From an uncultured Eubacteriales bacterium (GTDB lineage Bacteria > Bacillota > Clostridia > Monoglobales > Monoglobaceae), in the NCBI GenBank assembly GCA_900545865.1, contig URAN01000086.1, forward strand, positions 1 through 8,939: a stretch of DNA of 8,939 nt, read 5' to 3'. Numbering within the stretch: the first letter of the stretch is position 1; each line of letters opens with the position of its first letter. Shown here piece after piece: positions 1 to 6,246 of this stretch. The position numbers were made by a program, and so were the translations under genes. The notes below the pieces were generated by a model. The model ran no database searches and had not been told where the DNA came from. It was given only the letters and a program-made list of their open reading frames with translations.

Positions 1-42
1 TGCAAATATATGTCAAATGATATACATTCTCAACATTTACAG

Positions 43-76
43 GGGCGGCTCCGCACGACCGCCCGATATTTTTATT
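43..76 (+). terminator. Probable rho-independent terminator of an upstream gene
   Basis: GGGCGG (43-48) can pair with CCGCCC (59-64) across a 10-nt loop, and the stem is followed by the T-rich run gatatttttattt. This fits a terminator for a plus-strand gene ending before the window. No coding sequence is recognisable in 1-138 apart from this. Confidence 0.55.
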
Positions 77-105
77 TGATTTAAAGCCGACAAAGCAGAC
101 GCTTC

Positions 106-130
106 TGCAAAAATCAAAATAATTTTTGTA
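106..130. repeat. AT-rich inverted repeat upstream of the promoter
   Basis: TGCAAAAAT (106-114) and ATTTTTGTA (122-130) are complementary at 8 of 9 positions around a 7-nt spacer. The repeat ends 8 bp before the -35 box at 139. It could be an operator or simply AT-rich chance structure; nothing in the window identifies a cognate regulator. Confidence 0.3.
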
Positions 131-138
131 AAAATAGA

Positions 139-167
139 TTGACATTATGCATTGTTTTATGTATAAT
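139..167 (+). promoter_or_regulatory. Consensus sigma-A promoter for the phospholipid cluster
   Basis: A perfect TTGACA (139-144) and a perfect TATAAT (162-167) are separated by exactly 17 bp, predicting a transcription start near 174. Such a complete match implies strong vegetative expression of the flippase-like, pssA and psd genes downstream. It also places the ATG at 193 only about 19 nt into the mRNA without a ribosome binding site, which argues for a later start codon. Confidence 0.85.
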
Positions 168-225
168 ATAAGTTGTATTTTAATGCGAATCAATGTATAT
201 AACAAATGAATGGGAGTTGAGACAC

Positions 226-1281
226 TTGGCGATGCAAAACGGAGAAAATCTGCGCAAAAAGCTTGCCTGGGTTTTTATTTTTATTTTGGTTGCAGCGGCG
301 AGCGTCTGGGCGGTCGCAAATCAAAGCGATGACTTTACCGTTACAAATTTTATCAAGTATATTTCAAACGCTTCGCCGATTTATATGATGTCGGCAGTGC
401 TTTGTATGATCGGATATATTTGTTTCGAGGGCTGTGCCCTGTTATATCTCGCGCGCAGCTTTGGCTATAACGTTTCTTTTCGCCGTGCGATTGTCTATTC
501 GGCATCGGATATATATGTGTCGGCGATTACTCCGTCGGCAAGCGGCGGTCAGCCCGCGGCGGCTTATTTTATGTTTAAAGACGGGATTCCCGTTGCTGTT
601 TCGAGCGTTATCCTGTTTTTGAACATCTCGGTATATGCCGTCACCATCCTCACTCTTAATATTCTGGCTCTTATAATTCGACCCGAAATATTTTTTGGGT
701 TTGACGGAATATACAGGCTTTTGATTTTATTCGGCTTTTTCACACAGACCGCAATCGTTGCATTCTTTATCATCGTGATTAAGTTCGAACGCCTTGTCGA
801 ATGGGCGTGTTCGCTTGTCATCAGCATACTCTGTAAGATAAGGCTCGTAAAAAATCGCGAAAAAGCTGAGAAAAGAATTAACCAAAGCCTTGACGAATAC
901 CGCACCTGTGCAAAAATGCTCGCAAACAAAAAGGGTATTTTGCCGCCCGTGCTTTTGTTCAACTTCCTTCAGCGTATGTCGCTGATAAGCGTAATAATGT
1001 TTACATATCTCGCAACTCACGGCGGCGATTGGTCAAAGGCTCTTGACGTTTGGTTCACACAGGCTCACGTCTTTCTCGGGGCAAACAGCATACCTATTCC
1101 GGGCGCTGTCGGCGTTACGGACGCTCTGATTCTTAACGGTTTCAGACACATCACGAACTCGCTCGCCGAGTTTGAGCTTTTGGGACGTTCGGTTTCGTTC
1201 TATTGCTGTGTTCTGATTTGCGGAATTATAATGTTCGCGGCATATATTAATGTAAAACGCCGCGATTTAAAAAAACGCTGA
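226..1281 (+). CDS. Flippase-like integral membrane protein, LPG synthase TM (YbhN/UPF0104) family
   Basis: Polytopic membrane protein of the family related to the N-terminal membrane half of lysylphosphatidylglycerol synthase MprF. With the start used here it has 351 residues and no soluble synthase domain, so it is not expected to make lysyl-PG. Hydrophobic segments lie at about 12-31, 50-75, 121-150, 161-186, 236-265 and 320-342. Family landmarks are TPSASGGQP (102-110) and IPIPGAVGVTDA (289-300). The TTG at 226 is preferred: GGGAG (212-216) sits 9 nt before it. ATG at 232 would be 15 nt away, and the in-frame ATG at 193 has no ribosome binding site. The gene heads a cluster with pssA and psd, so a role in moving or handling phospholipid is a reasonable inference, but the substrate is unknown. 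Family assignment is firm; function is not. Confidence 0.85.
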   Translation: MAMQNGENLRKKLAWVFIFILVAAASVWAVANQSDDFTVTNFIKYISNASPIYMMSAVLCMIGYICFEGCALLYLARSFGYNVSFRRAIVYSASDIYVSAITPSASGGQPAAAYFMFKDGIPVAVSSVILFLNISVYAVTILTLNILALIIRPEIFFGFDGIYRLLILFGFFTQTAIVAFFIIVIKFERLVEWACSLVISILCKIRLVKNREKAEKRINQSLDEYRTCAKMLANKKGILPPVLLFNFLQRMSLISVIMFTYLATHGGDWSKALDVWFTQAHVFLGANSIPIPGAVGVTDALILNGFRHITNSLAEFELLGRSVSFYCCVLICGIIMFAAYINVKRRDLKKR

Positions 1282-1300
1282 TGCTTTCTTAAAATACAAA

Positions 1301-1309
1301 TGCTATGAT
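1301..1309 (+). promoter_or_regulatory. Possible weak extended -10 promoter before pssA
   Basis: TGCTATGAT (1301-1309) fits an extended -10 element (TGn followed by TATGAT), but no convincing -35 box lies 16-18 bp upstream. If active it would start transcription near 1316, just before the hairpin at 1318-1332. Readthrough from the promoter at 139 is the more likely main source of pssA mRNA. Confidence 0.25.
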
Positions 1310-1317
1310 TGATTTAT

Positions 1318-1332
1318 GCCGAGCAACTCGGC
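1318..1332 (+). repeat. Short perfect hairpin in the pssA leader
   Basis: GCCGAG (1318-1323) and CTCGGC (1327-1332) form a perfect 6-bp stem with a CAA loop, ending 5 nt before the GGAG ribosome binding site (1338-1341). No T-run follows, so it is not an intrinsic terminator. It could be an mRNA-stabilising or translation-tuning structure between the first two genes of the cluster. Confidence 0.45.
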
Positions 1333-1349
1333 GGAACGGAGATACGGCT

Positions 1350-2045
1350 ATGATAGGCTATTATAATTACACTGTATTATTGACATACATCTCGCTGCTT
1401 TCATCGGCAACGGGAATCCTTGTCGCGCTCAGCGGCGGCGGACACCCGTATTTGGGATGCTTCTTCCTCTTAATCTCGGGTCTTTGCGATGCGTTTGACG
1501 GAAAGGTTGCACGCACCAAGTCCGGGCGCTCAAAACAGGAAAACAACTATGGAATCCAAATCGATTCTTTATCCGATTTGGTTGCGTTCGGCGTTCTGCC
1601 CGTTTGTATAGGTATGGCGCTCTTGCGCAGCTCGTCAAGGTTCGGCCGCATAATATTCCAAAGCGATGCAAGCGCAAAGTTCATTGTTTTGAGCCTTATT
1701 TTTGGTGCAATAATGCTTTTTTACATACTTGCGGCAATGATAAGACTTGCATACTTTAACGTAACCGAAGAAGAACGCCAGACAATCGAAACGGGCGCAA
1801 GAAAGACTTATATCGGTCTGCCCGTTACAACATCAGCGCTGATTTTCCCTGCGATACTGCTTTTGCAATACTGTGCGCCAAAGGATTTTTGCGCCGTATA
1901 TTTTGCGGTTATGCTTATTACCGCGTTTGCGTTTCTCGCTAAATTCCGTATTGCCAAGCCGGGAATGCGCGGAATCCTCGGTCTTGTGGGTATCGGTGCG
2001 CTTGAATTTATCGCAATCATAATACTTGAATATTTCTTTAGGTAA
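1350..2045 (+). CDS. pssA: CDP-diacylglycerol--serine O-phosphatidyltransferase (phosphatidylserine synthase)
   Basis: Membrane CDP-alcohol phosphatidyltransferase that joins CDP-diacylglycerol and L-serine to give phosphatidylserine and CMP. The signature is plain: D47, D50, G51, A54, R55, G68, D72 and D76 (DAFDGKVAR ... GIQIDSLSD), the aspartates that bind metal and the CDP group. R55 and G68 are 12 residues apart instead of the usual 8-9, as I recall for Gram-positive PssA proteins. A further family stretch is YIGLPVTTSALIFP (154-167). At 231 residues with several membrane spans it is of normal size. ATG 1350 is chosen because GGAG (1338-1341) lies 8 nt upstream and MIGYYNYTVLLTY is a typical family N-terminus; the in-frame ATG at 1305 has no comparable site. 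It lies 68 bp after the flippase-like gene and 14 bp before psd, whose enzyme uses its product. Confidence 0.93.
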   Translation: MIGYYNYTVLLTYISLLSSATGILVALSGGGHPYLGCFFLLISGLCDAFDGKVARTKSGRSKQENNYGIQIDSLSDLVAFGVLPVCIGMALLRSSSRFGRIIFQSDASAKFIVLSLIFGAIMLFYILAAMIRLAYFNVTEEERQTIETGARKTYIGLPVTTSALIFPAILLLQYCAPKDFCAVYFAVMLITAFAFLAKFRIAKPGMRGILGLVGIGALEFIAIIILEYFFR

Positions 2046-2059
2046 CAGGAGAATAACAT

Positions 2060-2914
2060 ATGAATCGTTCTTTTACACCGCCGACCGATGACACAAAAGG
2101 TCTGCGGTTTTTGTATAACACCGTTTCGGGACGCGTTGTGCTGAAATTATTATGCGCTCCGTGGCTTTCAAAGCTTTGCGGAGCATTTTTAAGTTCGCGT
2201 ATGTCGAAATTTTTAATTTTACCCTTTTTAAAAAGCAATAACATAGACACCGCGGATTATTTTTGTGATAACTTTAAGTGCTTTAACGACTGTTTTACGC
2301 GAAAAATCCGCCCCGGTCGGCGCGAATTCGATATGAATCCGCTTGCCCTTGTTGCGCCGTGCGATGCTTATTTGTCGGCTTACAAGATAACCGACAAGGC
2401 AACATTCAACATAAAAAACAGCGTATACAACCTCGAACGCCTTTTAAAGGATTCATCGGCGGCGGAGCAATTTTCAAACGGTGTATGTCTTGTCTTTCGC
2501 CTGTGCGTGAACCATTATCACAGGTATTCGTTTTTTGACGGCAGCGAAATTCTCTCAAACAGGTTCATCAAAGGAATTTTGCACACGGTTCGCCCGATTG
2601 CTCTCGAAAAAACTCCTGTGTTCTGTGAGAACAGCCGCGAAGTAACATATATAAAAACGGACAATTTCGGCACTGCCGCACAAATCGAGGTCGGAGCAAT
2701 GCTTGTCGGAAAAATCAAAAATTTTGTTACGAGCGGACGCGTTGAACGCGGCGGCGAAAAAGGAATGTTTTTATACGGCGGTTCAACCGTTGTTCTTATC
2801 TTTGAAAAAGGAAAGGTCAGCATCGATGATGCAATCTTTTCGGCAACGCAAAACGGGCTTGAACTTTCGGTCAGAATGGGCGAAAAAATCGGTTTGGCTC
2901 AAAAATCGTTATAA
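2060..2914 (+). CDS. psd: Phosphatidylserine decarboxylase proenzyme
   Basis: Pyruvoyl-dependent enzyme that decarboxylates phosphatidylserine to phosphatidylethanolamine at the membrane. The 284-residue proenzyme should cleave itself within G240-G241-S242-T243 (a GGST form of the family's GST/GSS site), giving a large beta chain and a short alpha chain whose N-terminal S242 becomes the pyruvoyl group. Other landmarks are D102 in APCDAY, matching the family's conserved active-site Asp, and H154 in NHYHRYS. In the E. coli enzyme this region reads YHRxH; here the second His is replaced by Ser157. I believe related clostridial enzymes also vary there. The start is well supported by AGGAG (2047-2051) 8 nt before ATG. 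Only 14 bp separate it from pssA, so the two are almost certainly cotranscribed. No terminator follows. Confidence 0.92.
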   Translation: MNRSFTPPTDDTKGLRFLYNTVSGRVVLKLLCAPWLSKLCGAFLSSRMSKFLILPFLKSNNIDTADYFCDNFKCFNDCFTRKIRPGRREFDMNPLALVAPCDAYLSAYKITDKATFNIKNSVYNLERLLKDSSAAEQFSNGVCLVFRLCVNHYHRYSFFDGSEILSNRFIKGILHTVRPIALEKTPVFCENSREVTYIKTDNFGTAAQIEVGAMLVGKIKNFVTSGRVERGGEKGMFLYGGSTVVLIFEKGKVSIDDAIFSATQNGLELSVRMGEKIGLAQKSL

Positions 2915-2928
2915 TAATGAAATAATCC

Positions 2929-2956
2929 GAATATCAAAGAAATATTTGCATAGAGT
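2929..2956 (+). promoter_or_regulatory. Candidate sigma-E (sporulation) promoter for the LysM-GH18 gene
   Basis: GAATATC (2929-2935) and CATAGAGT (2949-2956) resemble the B. subtilis sigma-E consensus KMATATT / CATACAHT, matching 6 of 7 and 6 of 8 positions, with a 13-bp spacer that is slightly short of the usual 14. The predicted start is near 2963. A sigma-A -10 match, TATAAT (2956-2961), overlaps it but has no credible -35. The consensus is quoted from memory; Bacillus yaaH is a sigma-E gene, which makes the assignment plausible. Confidence 0.5.
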
Positions 2957-2993
2957 ATAATATACCCAAAAATACTCAGGAGGTGCAAATATT

Positions 2994-4286
2994 ATGATAA
3001 TACACGTTGTCAGCGGCGGCGAAACGCTGACCGGGATTGCACGTGAATATAATGTTAATATACAGGACTTAGCGGCGGATAACGGGCTTGAACCGAATCT
3101 GCCGCTTGTTGTCGGACAAGCGCTCGCCGTACAGATTCCCGAGGTGGTTCACACCGTACAAAGGGGCGAAACACTCTCGCGTATCGCACGACAGTACGGC
3201 ACAACAGCTCTCGAACTTTTGCGCAATAATTTTAAGCTTGGCGGAAGCGAGCGAATTTCAACGGGCGCAACAATAAATATCAGCTATTCGAGCGGTCAAA
3301 AAACAAAGAGTTTTGCCTCAAACAGCTATGCCTATCCTTATATAAATCCAAGCCTTTTACGCAAACAGCTTCCCTATCTCACATATTTCACGCCGTTCAC
3401 CTATGGCATAAGCGAAAGCGGCGGTCTTGTATATCAAAACGATGAATTTATGAGAAATGCCGCGAACGAATACGGCGTAAAAAACCTTTTGCATTTGTCC
3501 ACGCTTACCGAAAACGGCGGTTTCAGCAGCGAACGCACCACACTTATTTTTGAAAATGAAGTACTTGCAAACGCCCTGATTGACGAGATTGCAGACTATG
3601 CCTCAGGCGAGGGCTTCGGCGGTGTTGATGTTGACTTTGAATTTATAAAACCGTCCGAAAAATATGATTACATACGATTTTTGCAAGAGCTTAGACTAAA
3701 GCTGAATCCGCGCGGCTTAGAGCTTTTTTCCGCTCTCGCGCCGAAAACGTCGGATTCCCAGAGCGGAACGCTTTATGAGGGACACGATTATGCAGGCATT
3801 GCCGCCGCAGTTAACTATGTTTTGCTTATGACATACGAATGGGGATATACCTACAGCGAACCGATGGCTGTTGCGCCGATTAATTCGGTCGCTCGCGTTG
3901 TGCGTTATGCACTCACCCGAATGCCGCCGGATAAAATATTTATGGGAATCCCGACCTACGGATATGACTGGGTTTTGCCACACGTACCGGGCGGCGCGGG
4001 CGCACCATCGATTTCGCCTGTTGAGGCGGTCAATCTCGCACGAAGATACGGCGCGGATATTCTATATGACGAAACAGCACAAGCACCGTGGTTCAGATAC
4101 GCCGATGATGACGGACGCCTGCACGAGGTTTGGTTTGAGGATGTACGCAGTATTACGGCAAAGCTTGCCCTTGCGGCAAGCTTCGATATATACGGCATCG
4201 GATACTGGAATTCCATGCGTGATTTCCCTCAAAACTGGGTCACTTTAAACGCCGAATACAACATAATAAATTTTTCTTTGCAATAA
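2994..4286 (+). CDS. sleL: LysM-GH18 glycoside hydrolase, SleL/YaaH-type spore cortex-lytic enzyme
   Basis: Putative peptidoglycan hydrolase with two N-terminal LysM domains (about 2-48 and 51-99) and a GH18 barrel (about 125-430). The catalytic GH18 signature is G210-V-D212-V-D214-F-E216, with E216 the expected acid. Further barrel landmarks are MTYEWG (279-284), YGYDW (322-326), the VWFEDVRSI stretch (379-387) and the aromatic end GIGYWNS (401-407). The 430-residue length matches Bacillus SleL, an N-acetylglucosaminidase that trims cortex fragments during germination. There is no signal peptide or membrane segment, as expected for a protein made in the mother cell and held in the coat by LysM. 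The ribosome binding site is near perfect: AGGAGGTG (2978-2985) before ATG 2994. It stands downstream of psd and converges with spoIVA. Exact substrate and germination role are inferred from the family. Confidence 0.88.
   Translation: MIIHVVSGGETLTGIAREYNVNIQDLAADNGLEPNLPLVVGQALAVQIPEVVHTVQRGETLSRIARQYGTTALELLRNNFKLGGSERISTGATINISYSSGQKTKSFASNSYAYPYINPSLLRKQLPYLTYFTPFTYGISESGGLVYQNDEFMRNAANEYGVKNLLHLSTLTENGGFSSERTTLIFENEVLANALIDEIADYASGEGFGGVDVDFEFIKPSEKYDYIRFLQELRLKLNPRGLELFSALAPKTSDSQSGTLYEGHDYAGIAAAVNYVLLMTYEWGYTYSEPMAVAPINSVARVVRYALTRMPPDKIFMGIPTYGYDWVLPHVPGGAGAPSISPVEAVNLARRYGADILYDETAQAPWFRYADDDGRLHEVWFEDVRSITAKLALAASFDIYGIGYWNSMRDFPQNWVTLNAEYNIINFSLQ
4161..4183. repeat. Intragenic perfect 9-bp inverted repeat
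   Basis: AAGCTTGCC (4161-4169) and GGCAAGCTT (4175-4183) are perfect complements with a 5-nt loop inside the GH18 coding region, where they encode KLALAAS. No T-run follows. It may be a chance product of codon choice in an alanine-rich stretch. Confidence 0.4.
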
Positions 4287-4343
4287 AAACAACACTTTTA
4301 CTCTTTTGCGCAAAGCCGCAAATAATTAATATGTAAAAATGAT

Positions 4344-4460
4344 AATGGGACTGTTGCTTACCCAACCTAAAAGAAAACTGCTCAAAATTATTGGGCAGTT
4401 TTCTTTTTCAACATTGTTATTATTTTGTAATTATTATAGTTTGGTATGCATCGTCCCATT
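4344..4460. repeat. MITE-like segment bounded by imperfect ~22-bp inverted repeats
   Basis: The 22 bp at 4344-4365, reverse-complemented, align with the 21 bp at 4440-4460 at 18 of 22 columns with one gap. The outermost 8 bp (AATGGGAC / GTCCCATT) match perfectly. The enclosed 117 bp carry a terminator hairpin (4371-4408) in the left half and AT-rich sequence in the right half, with no ORF of note. A clear target-site duplication is not visible beyond the AT-rich flanks. It could be a miniature transposable element or relic in the gap between converging genes, or a long-range RNA stem in the 3' UTR. Confidence 0.45.
4371..4408 (+). terminator. Strong rho-independent terminator after the LysM-GH18 gene
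   Basis: AAGAAAACTGC (4371-4381) pairs perfectly with GCAGTTTTCTT (4395-4405), and one T-G and one C-G pair extend the stem inward to a 9-nt AT-rich loop. It ends in a TTTTT run (4404-4408). The minus strand also reads a T-rich tail after the stem, so it may work in both directions. It lies 85 bp beyond the GH18 stop codon. Confidence 0.85.
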
Positions 4461-4501
4461 GAACATCCGTTCCGAGCTTTTCTGCGCAAATCTAATAAGC
4501 A

Positions 4502-4528
4502 ACTCAAAAGCACAGCCGTTGGCTGTGC
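4502..4528 (-). terminator. Rho-independent terminator of spoIVA
   Basis: On the minus strand GCACAGCC (4528-4521) pairs perfectly with GGCTGTGC (4517-4510) around a 3-nt loop and is followed by TTTTGAGTT. It lies 17 bp beyond the spoIVA stop codon. Read on the plus strand the stem is followed by ctttaaa, a weaker tail. Confidence 0.8.
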
Positions 4529-4545
4529 CTTTAAATACATCACGT

Positions 4546-6024
4546 TCACAATATTATACAAATCAAGCCACCGCTGCCCTCATTGATGATTTTTTGCAGA
4601 GTTTCCTGGATTTTAAATCTCGCGTCCTCGGGCATACGATAAAGCTTGTTGTGCAAGCCCTCGTTCACAAGCTCATGCAGGGACTTTCCGAAAATATTTG
4701 ATTCCCATATTTGTTTCGGGTCGCCCTCGAATTCGTTTAAAAGGTAATGTACAAGTTCTTCCGACTGTTTTTCCGTTCCCACTATCGGATTTACTTCCGT
4801 TTCAATTTCCGCCTTAATCATATGTATTGACGGGGCGGAGGCTTTAAGGCGAACGCCGAAGCGATTACCCTGTTTCACAATTTCGGGTTCTTCAAGCGAC
4901 AGCTCATCAAGTGTCGGCGACACGATTCCGTATCCCGTACTGTTGACCTGTTCGAGTGCAGATTGCACCTTTTCATAGCTTTTCTTTATCCCTGACAATT
5001 CCTGTAATAGCTTTAAAAGGTCACAATCATTCTCAATTTTAAAACCGGTCTTTTTTTCGACCGTGTTATAAAAGAGATTTTCGCCGACCATTATTCGTAT
5101 TTCAACCGCTCCCTCGCCCGAGGCAATCGATGAAATATTTGCATCCTCGATAAAATCATATTTTTTCAGCTCATCGGGAATCCTCATTACATCCGAAATC
5201 TTTTTCGCGCCCCCAAAACACTCAAATACCGCGTCATTCATCTTTTCTTTAAGTGAATTCTCACCGTCAGTTGCCATAACCCATTCGGGCATATAAAATC
5301 CGACCTCACAAATCAGAAATTCATACAATATACTCTTTATTATCATATCAACATCCGACTTGCCCATTGTCATACAATTTATCGGAATGACCGCCGTGCC
5401 ATACTTTTCGGACATATCCGCCGCACACTTGCGCGCATCTTCCGAATCGGGATGTGCCGAGTTCAACAAAATTACGAACGGCTTGTTTATCTCCGAAAGT
5501 TCGGCGATTACCCTCTCCTCTGCCGGGATATAATCACTTCGGTCTATCTCGGTTATGCTGCCGTCCGTTGTCACCACGATTCCCACCGTTGAGTGTTCCG
5601 AAATCACCCTTTGTGTTCCTATCTCTGCCGCCGTTTCAAACGGAATCGGTTCGTCCGACCACGGACTTTGTACCATTCTCGGCATTTCATCCTCAATATG
5701 CCCGAGTGCGCCGTCAACAATATAACCCACACAGTCAATCATTCTGACATTAAACGCCGCCGTATCGCCGAGGCTGACCTCGACCGCCTCGTTCGGAATA
5801 AACTTCGGCTCGGTCGTCATAATCGTGCGTCCGCCCGCGCTTTGAGGAAGCTCGTCAAGAGCACGGCTGCGTTTATATTCATTTTGGATATTCGGGAGAA
5901 CCAAAAGCTCCATAAACCGCTTTATAAACGTTGATTTGCCCGTTCTGACGGGACCCACAACTCCTATATACACGTCACCTTGAGTTCTCTCCGCAATATC
6001 CCGATAGACATCATATTCCACCAT
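4546..6024 (-). CDS. spoIVA: Stage IV sporulation protein A, coat morphogenetic ATPase
   Basis: ATPase that polymerises on the outer forespore surface as the basement layer of the spore coat and is also needed for cortex assembly. At 492 residues it is the same length as B. subtilis SpoIVA and is recognisably colinear throughout. The N-terminal TRAFAC-like NTPase domain has Walker A G24-PVRTG-K30-S31. The threonines T70-T71 in IMTTEPKF match the sensor residues that commit the Bacillus protein to ATP rather than GTP. D97 in MIDCVG is the Walker B Asp. The C-terminal part keeps VRLKASAPSIHMIKAEIETE and the terminal INEGSGGLICIIL, the region involved in SpoVM contact and membrane docking in Bacillus. 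ATG 6024 is preceded by GGAGGAGA (6038-6031) 7 nt upstream. It has its own sigma-E-like promoter and terminator, so it is probably monocistronic. Confidence 0.98.
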   Translation of the reverse strand: MVEYDVYRDIAERTQGDVYIGVVGPVRTGKSTFIKRFMELLVLPNIQNEYKRSRALDELPQSAGGRTIMTTEPKFIPNEAVEVSLGDTAAFNVRMIDCVGYIVDGALGHIEDEMPRMVQSPWSDEPIPFETAAEIGTQRVISEHSTVGIVVTTDGSITEIDRSDYIPAEERVIAELSEINKPFVILLNSAHPDSEDARKCAADMSEKYGTAVIPINCMTMGKSDVDMIIKSILYEFLICEVGFYMPEWVMATDGENSLKEKMNDAVFECFGGAKKISDVMRIPDELKKYDFIEDANISSIASGEGAVEIRIMVGENLFYNTVEKKTGFKIENDCDLLKLLQELSGIKKSYEKVQSALEQVNSTGYGIVSPTLDELSLEEPEIVKQGNRFGVRLKASAPSIHMIKAEIETEVNPIVGTEKQSEELVHYLLNEFEGDPKQIWESNIFGKSLHELVNEGLHNKLYRMPEDARFKIQETLQKIINEGSGGLICIIL

Positions 6025-6054
6025 AAAAAATCTCCTCCATCTCTGTGCTTTGTC

Positions 6055-6075
6055 TGTACACGCCTATCTTGTACA
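6055..6075 (-). repeat. Paired TGTACA palindromes in the spoIVA leader
   Basis: TGTACA occurs at 6055-6060 and 6070-6075. Because TGTACA is its own reverse complement, the copies can pair as a 6-bp stem with a 9-nt loop in the predicted spoIVA 5' UTR, or serve as a repeated protein-binding half-site. The stem ends about 16 nt before the ribosome binding site and does not occlude it. Confidence 0.35.
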
Positions 6076-6091
6076 TTTTGATATTTATACA

Positions 6092-6120
6092 ATTCTATGA
6101 GAAATAAAAAAGAATTATTA
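6092..6120 (-). promoter_or_regulatory. Candidate sigma-E promoter of spoIVA
   Basis: Reading the minus strand, TAATAAT (6120-6114) and CATAGAAT (6099-6092) are separated by exactly 14 bp. They match the B. subtilis sigma-E consensus KMATATT / CATACAHT at 6 of 7 and 7 of 8 positions. The predicted transcription start is near 6085, giving a leader of about 60 nt. Bacillus spoIVA is known to depend on sigma-E, so position, spacing and family expectation agree. Confidence 0.68.
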
Positions 6121-6182
6121 CCGCACAGACTCAAAAAGAAAAGAACACCGCGAAATGTTTAATATTTTTGTCAAATCATACA

Positions 6183-6211
6183 TTGCATATTCAAACAAAA
6201 TGTGCTATAAT
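6183..6211 (+). promoter_or_regulatory. Extended -10 sigma-A promoter of the MATE gene
   Basis: TATAAT (6206-6211) is preceded by TGc (6203-6205), making a full extended -10 element. TTGCAT (6183-6188) lies 17 bp upstream as a partial -35 box. The predicted start is near 6218, giving a leader of about 29 nt with AAGGA (6233-6237) ahead of the ATG at 6247. It is divergent from the spoIVA promoter with about 60 bp between the -35 elements. Confidence 0.75.
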
Positions 6212-6246
6212 ACAACAAGCTAATTCAATAAAAAGGAAATGAGTCT

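Noticed and set aside
1..138. Riboswitch or other structured leader ahead of the flippase-like gene
   Set aside because: The sequence lies upstream of a perfect promoter and so would not be in the transcript; only a terminator-like hairpin and an AT-rich repeat are visible.
193..225. Upstream ATG extending the flippase-like protein by 11 residues
   Set aside because: It lies about 19 nt from the predicted transcription start and has no ribosome binding site, whereas GGGAG is well placed for TTG 226.
564..1020. Antisense open frames within the flippase-like gene, one with several Cys and His residues
   Set aside because: They are antisense to a clearly real membrane protein and lack initiation signals; the Cys/His pattern follows from the codons of the true gene.
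1305..1349. ATG 1305 as the start of PssA
   Set aside because: The extra 15 residues are not family-like and cross a hairpin; ATG 1350 has a good ribosome binding site and a typical N-terminus.
4344..4460. Complete insertion sequence
   Set aside because: The unit is about 117 bp and has no transposase frame, so at most it is a miniature element or relic.
4339..4701. A 120-residue plus-strand open frame across the inter-gene gap and the spoIVA 3' end
   Set aside because: It runs through two terminator hairpins and antisense to spoIVA, has no ribosome binding site and resembles no known protein.
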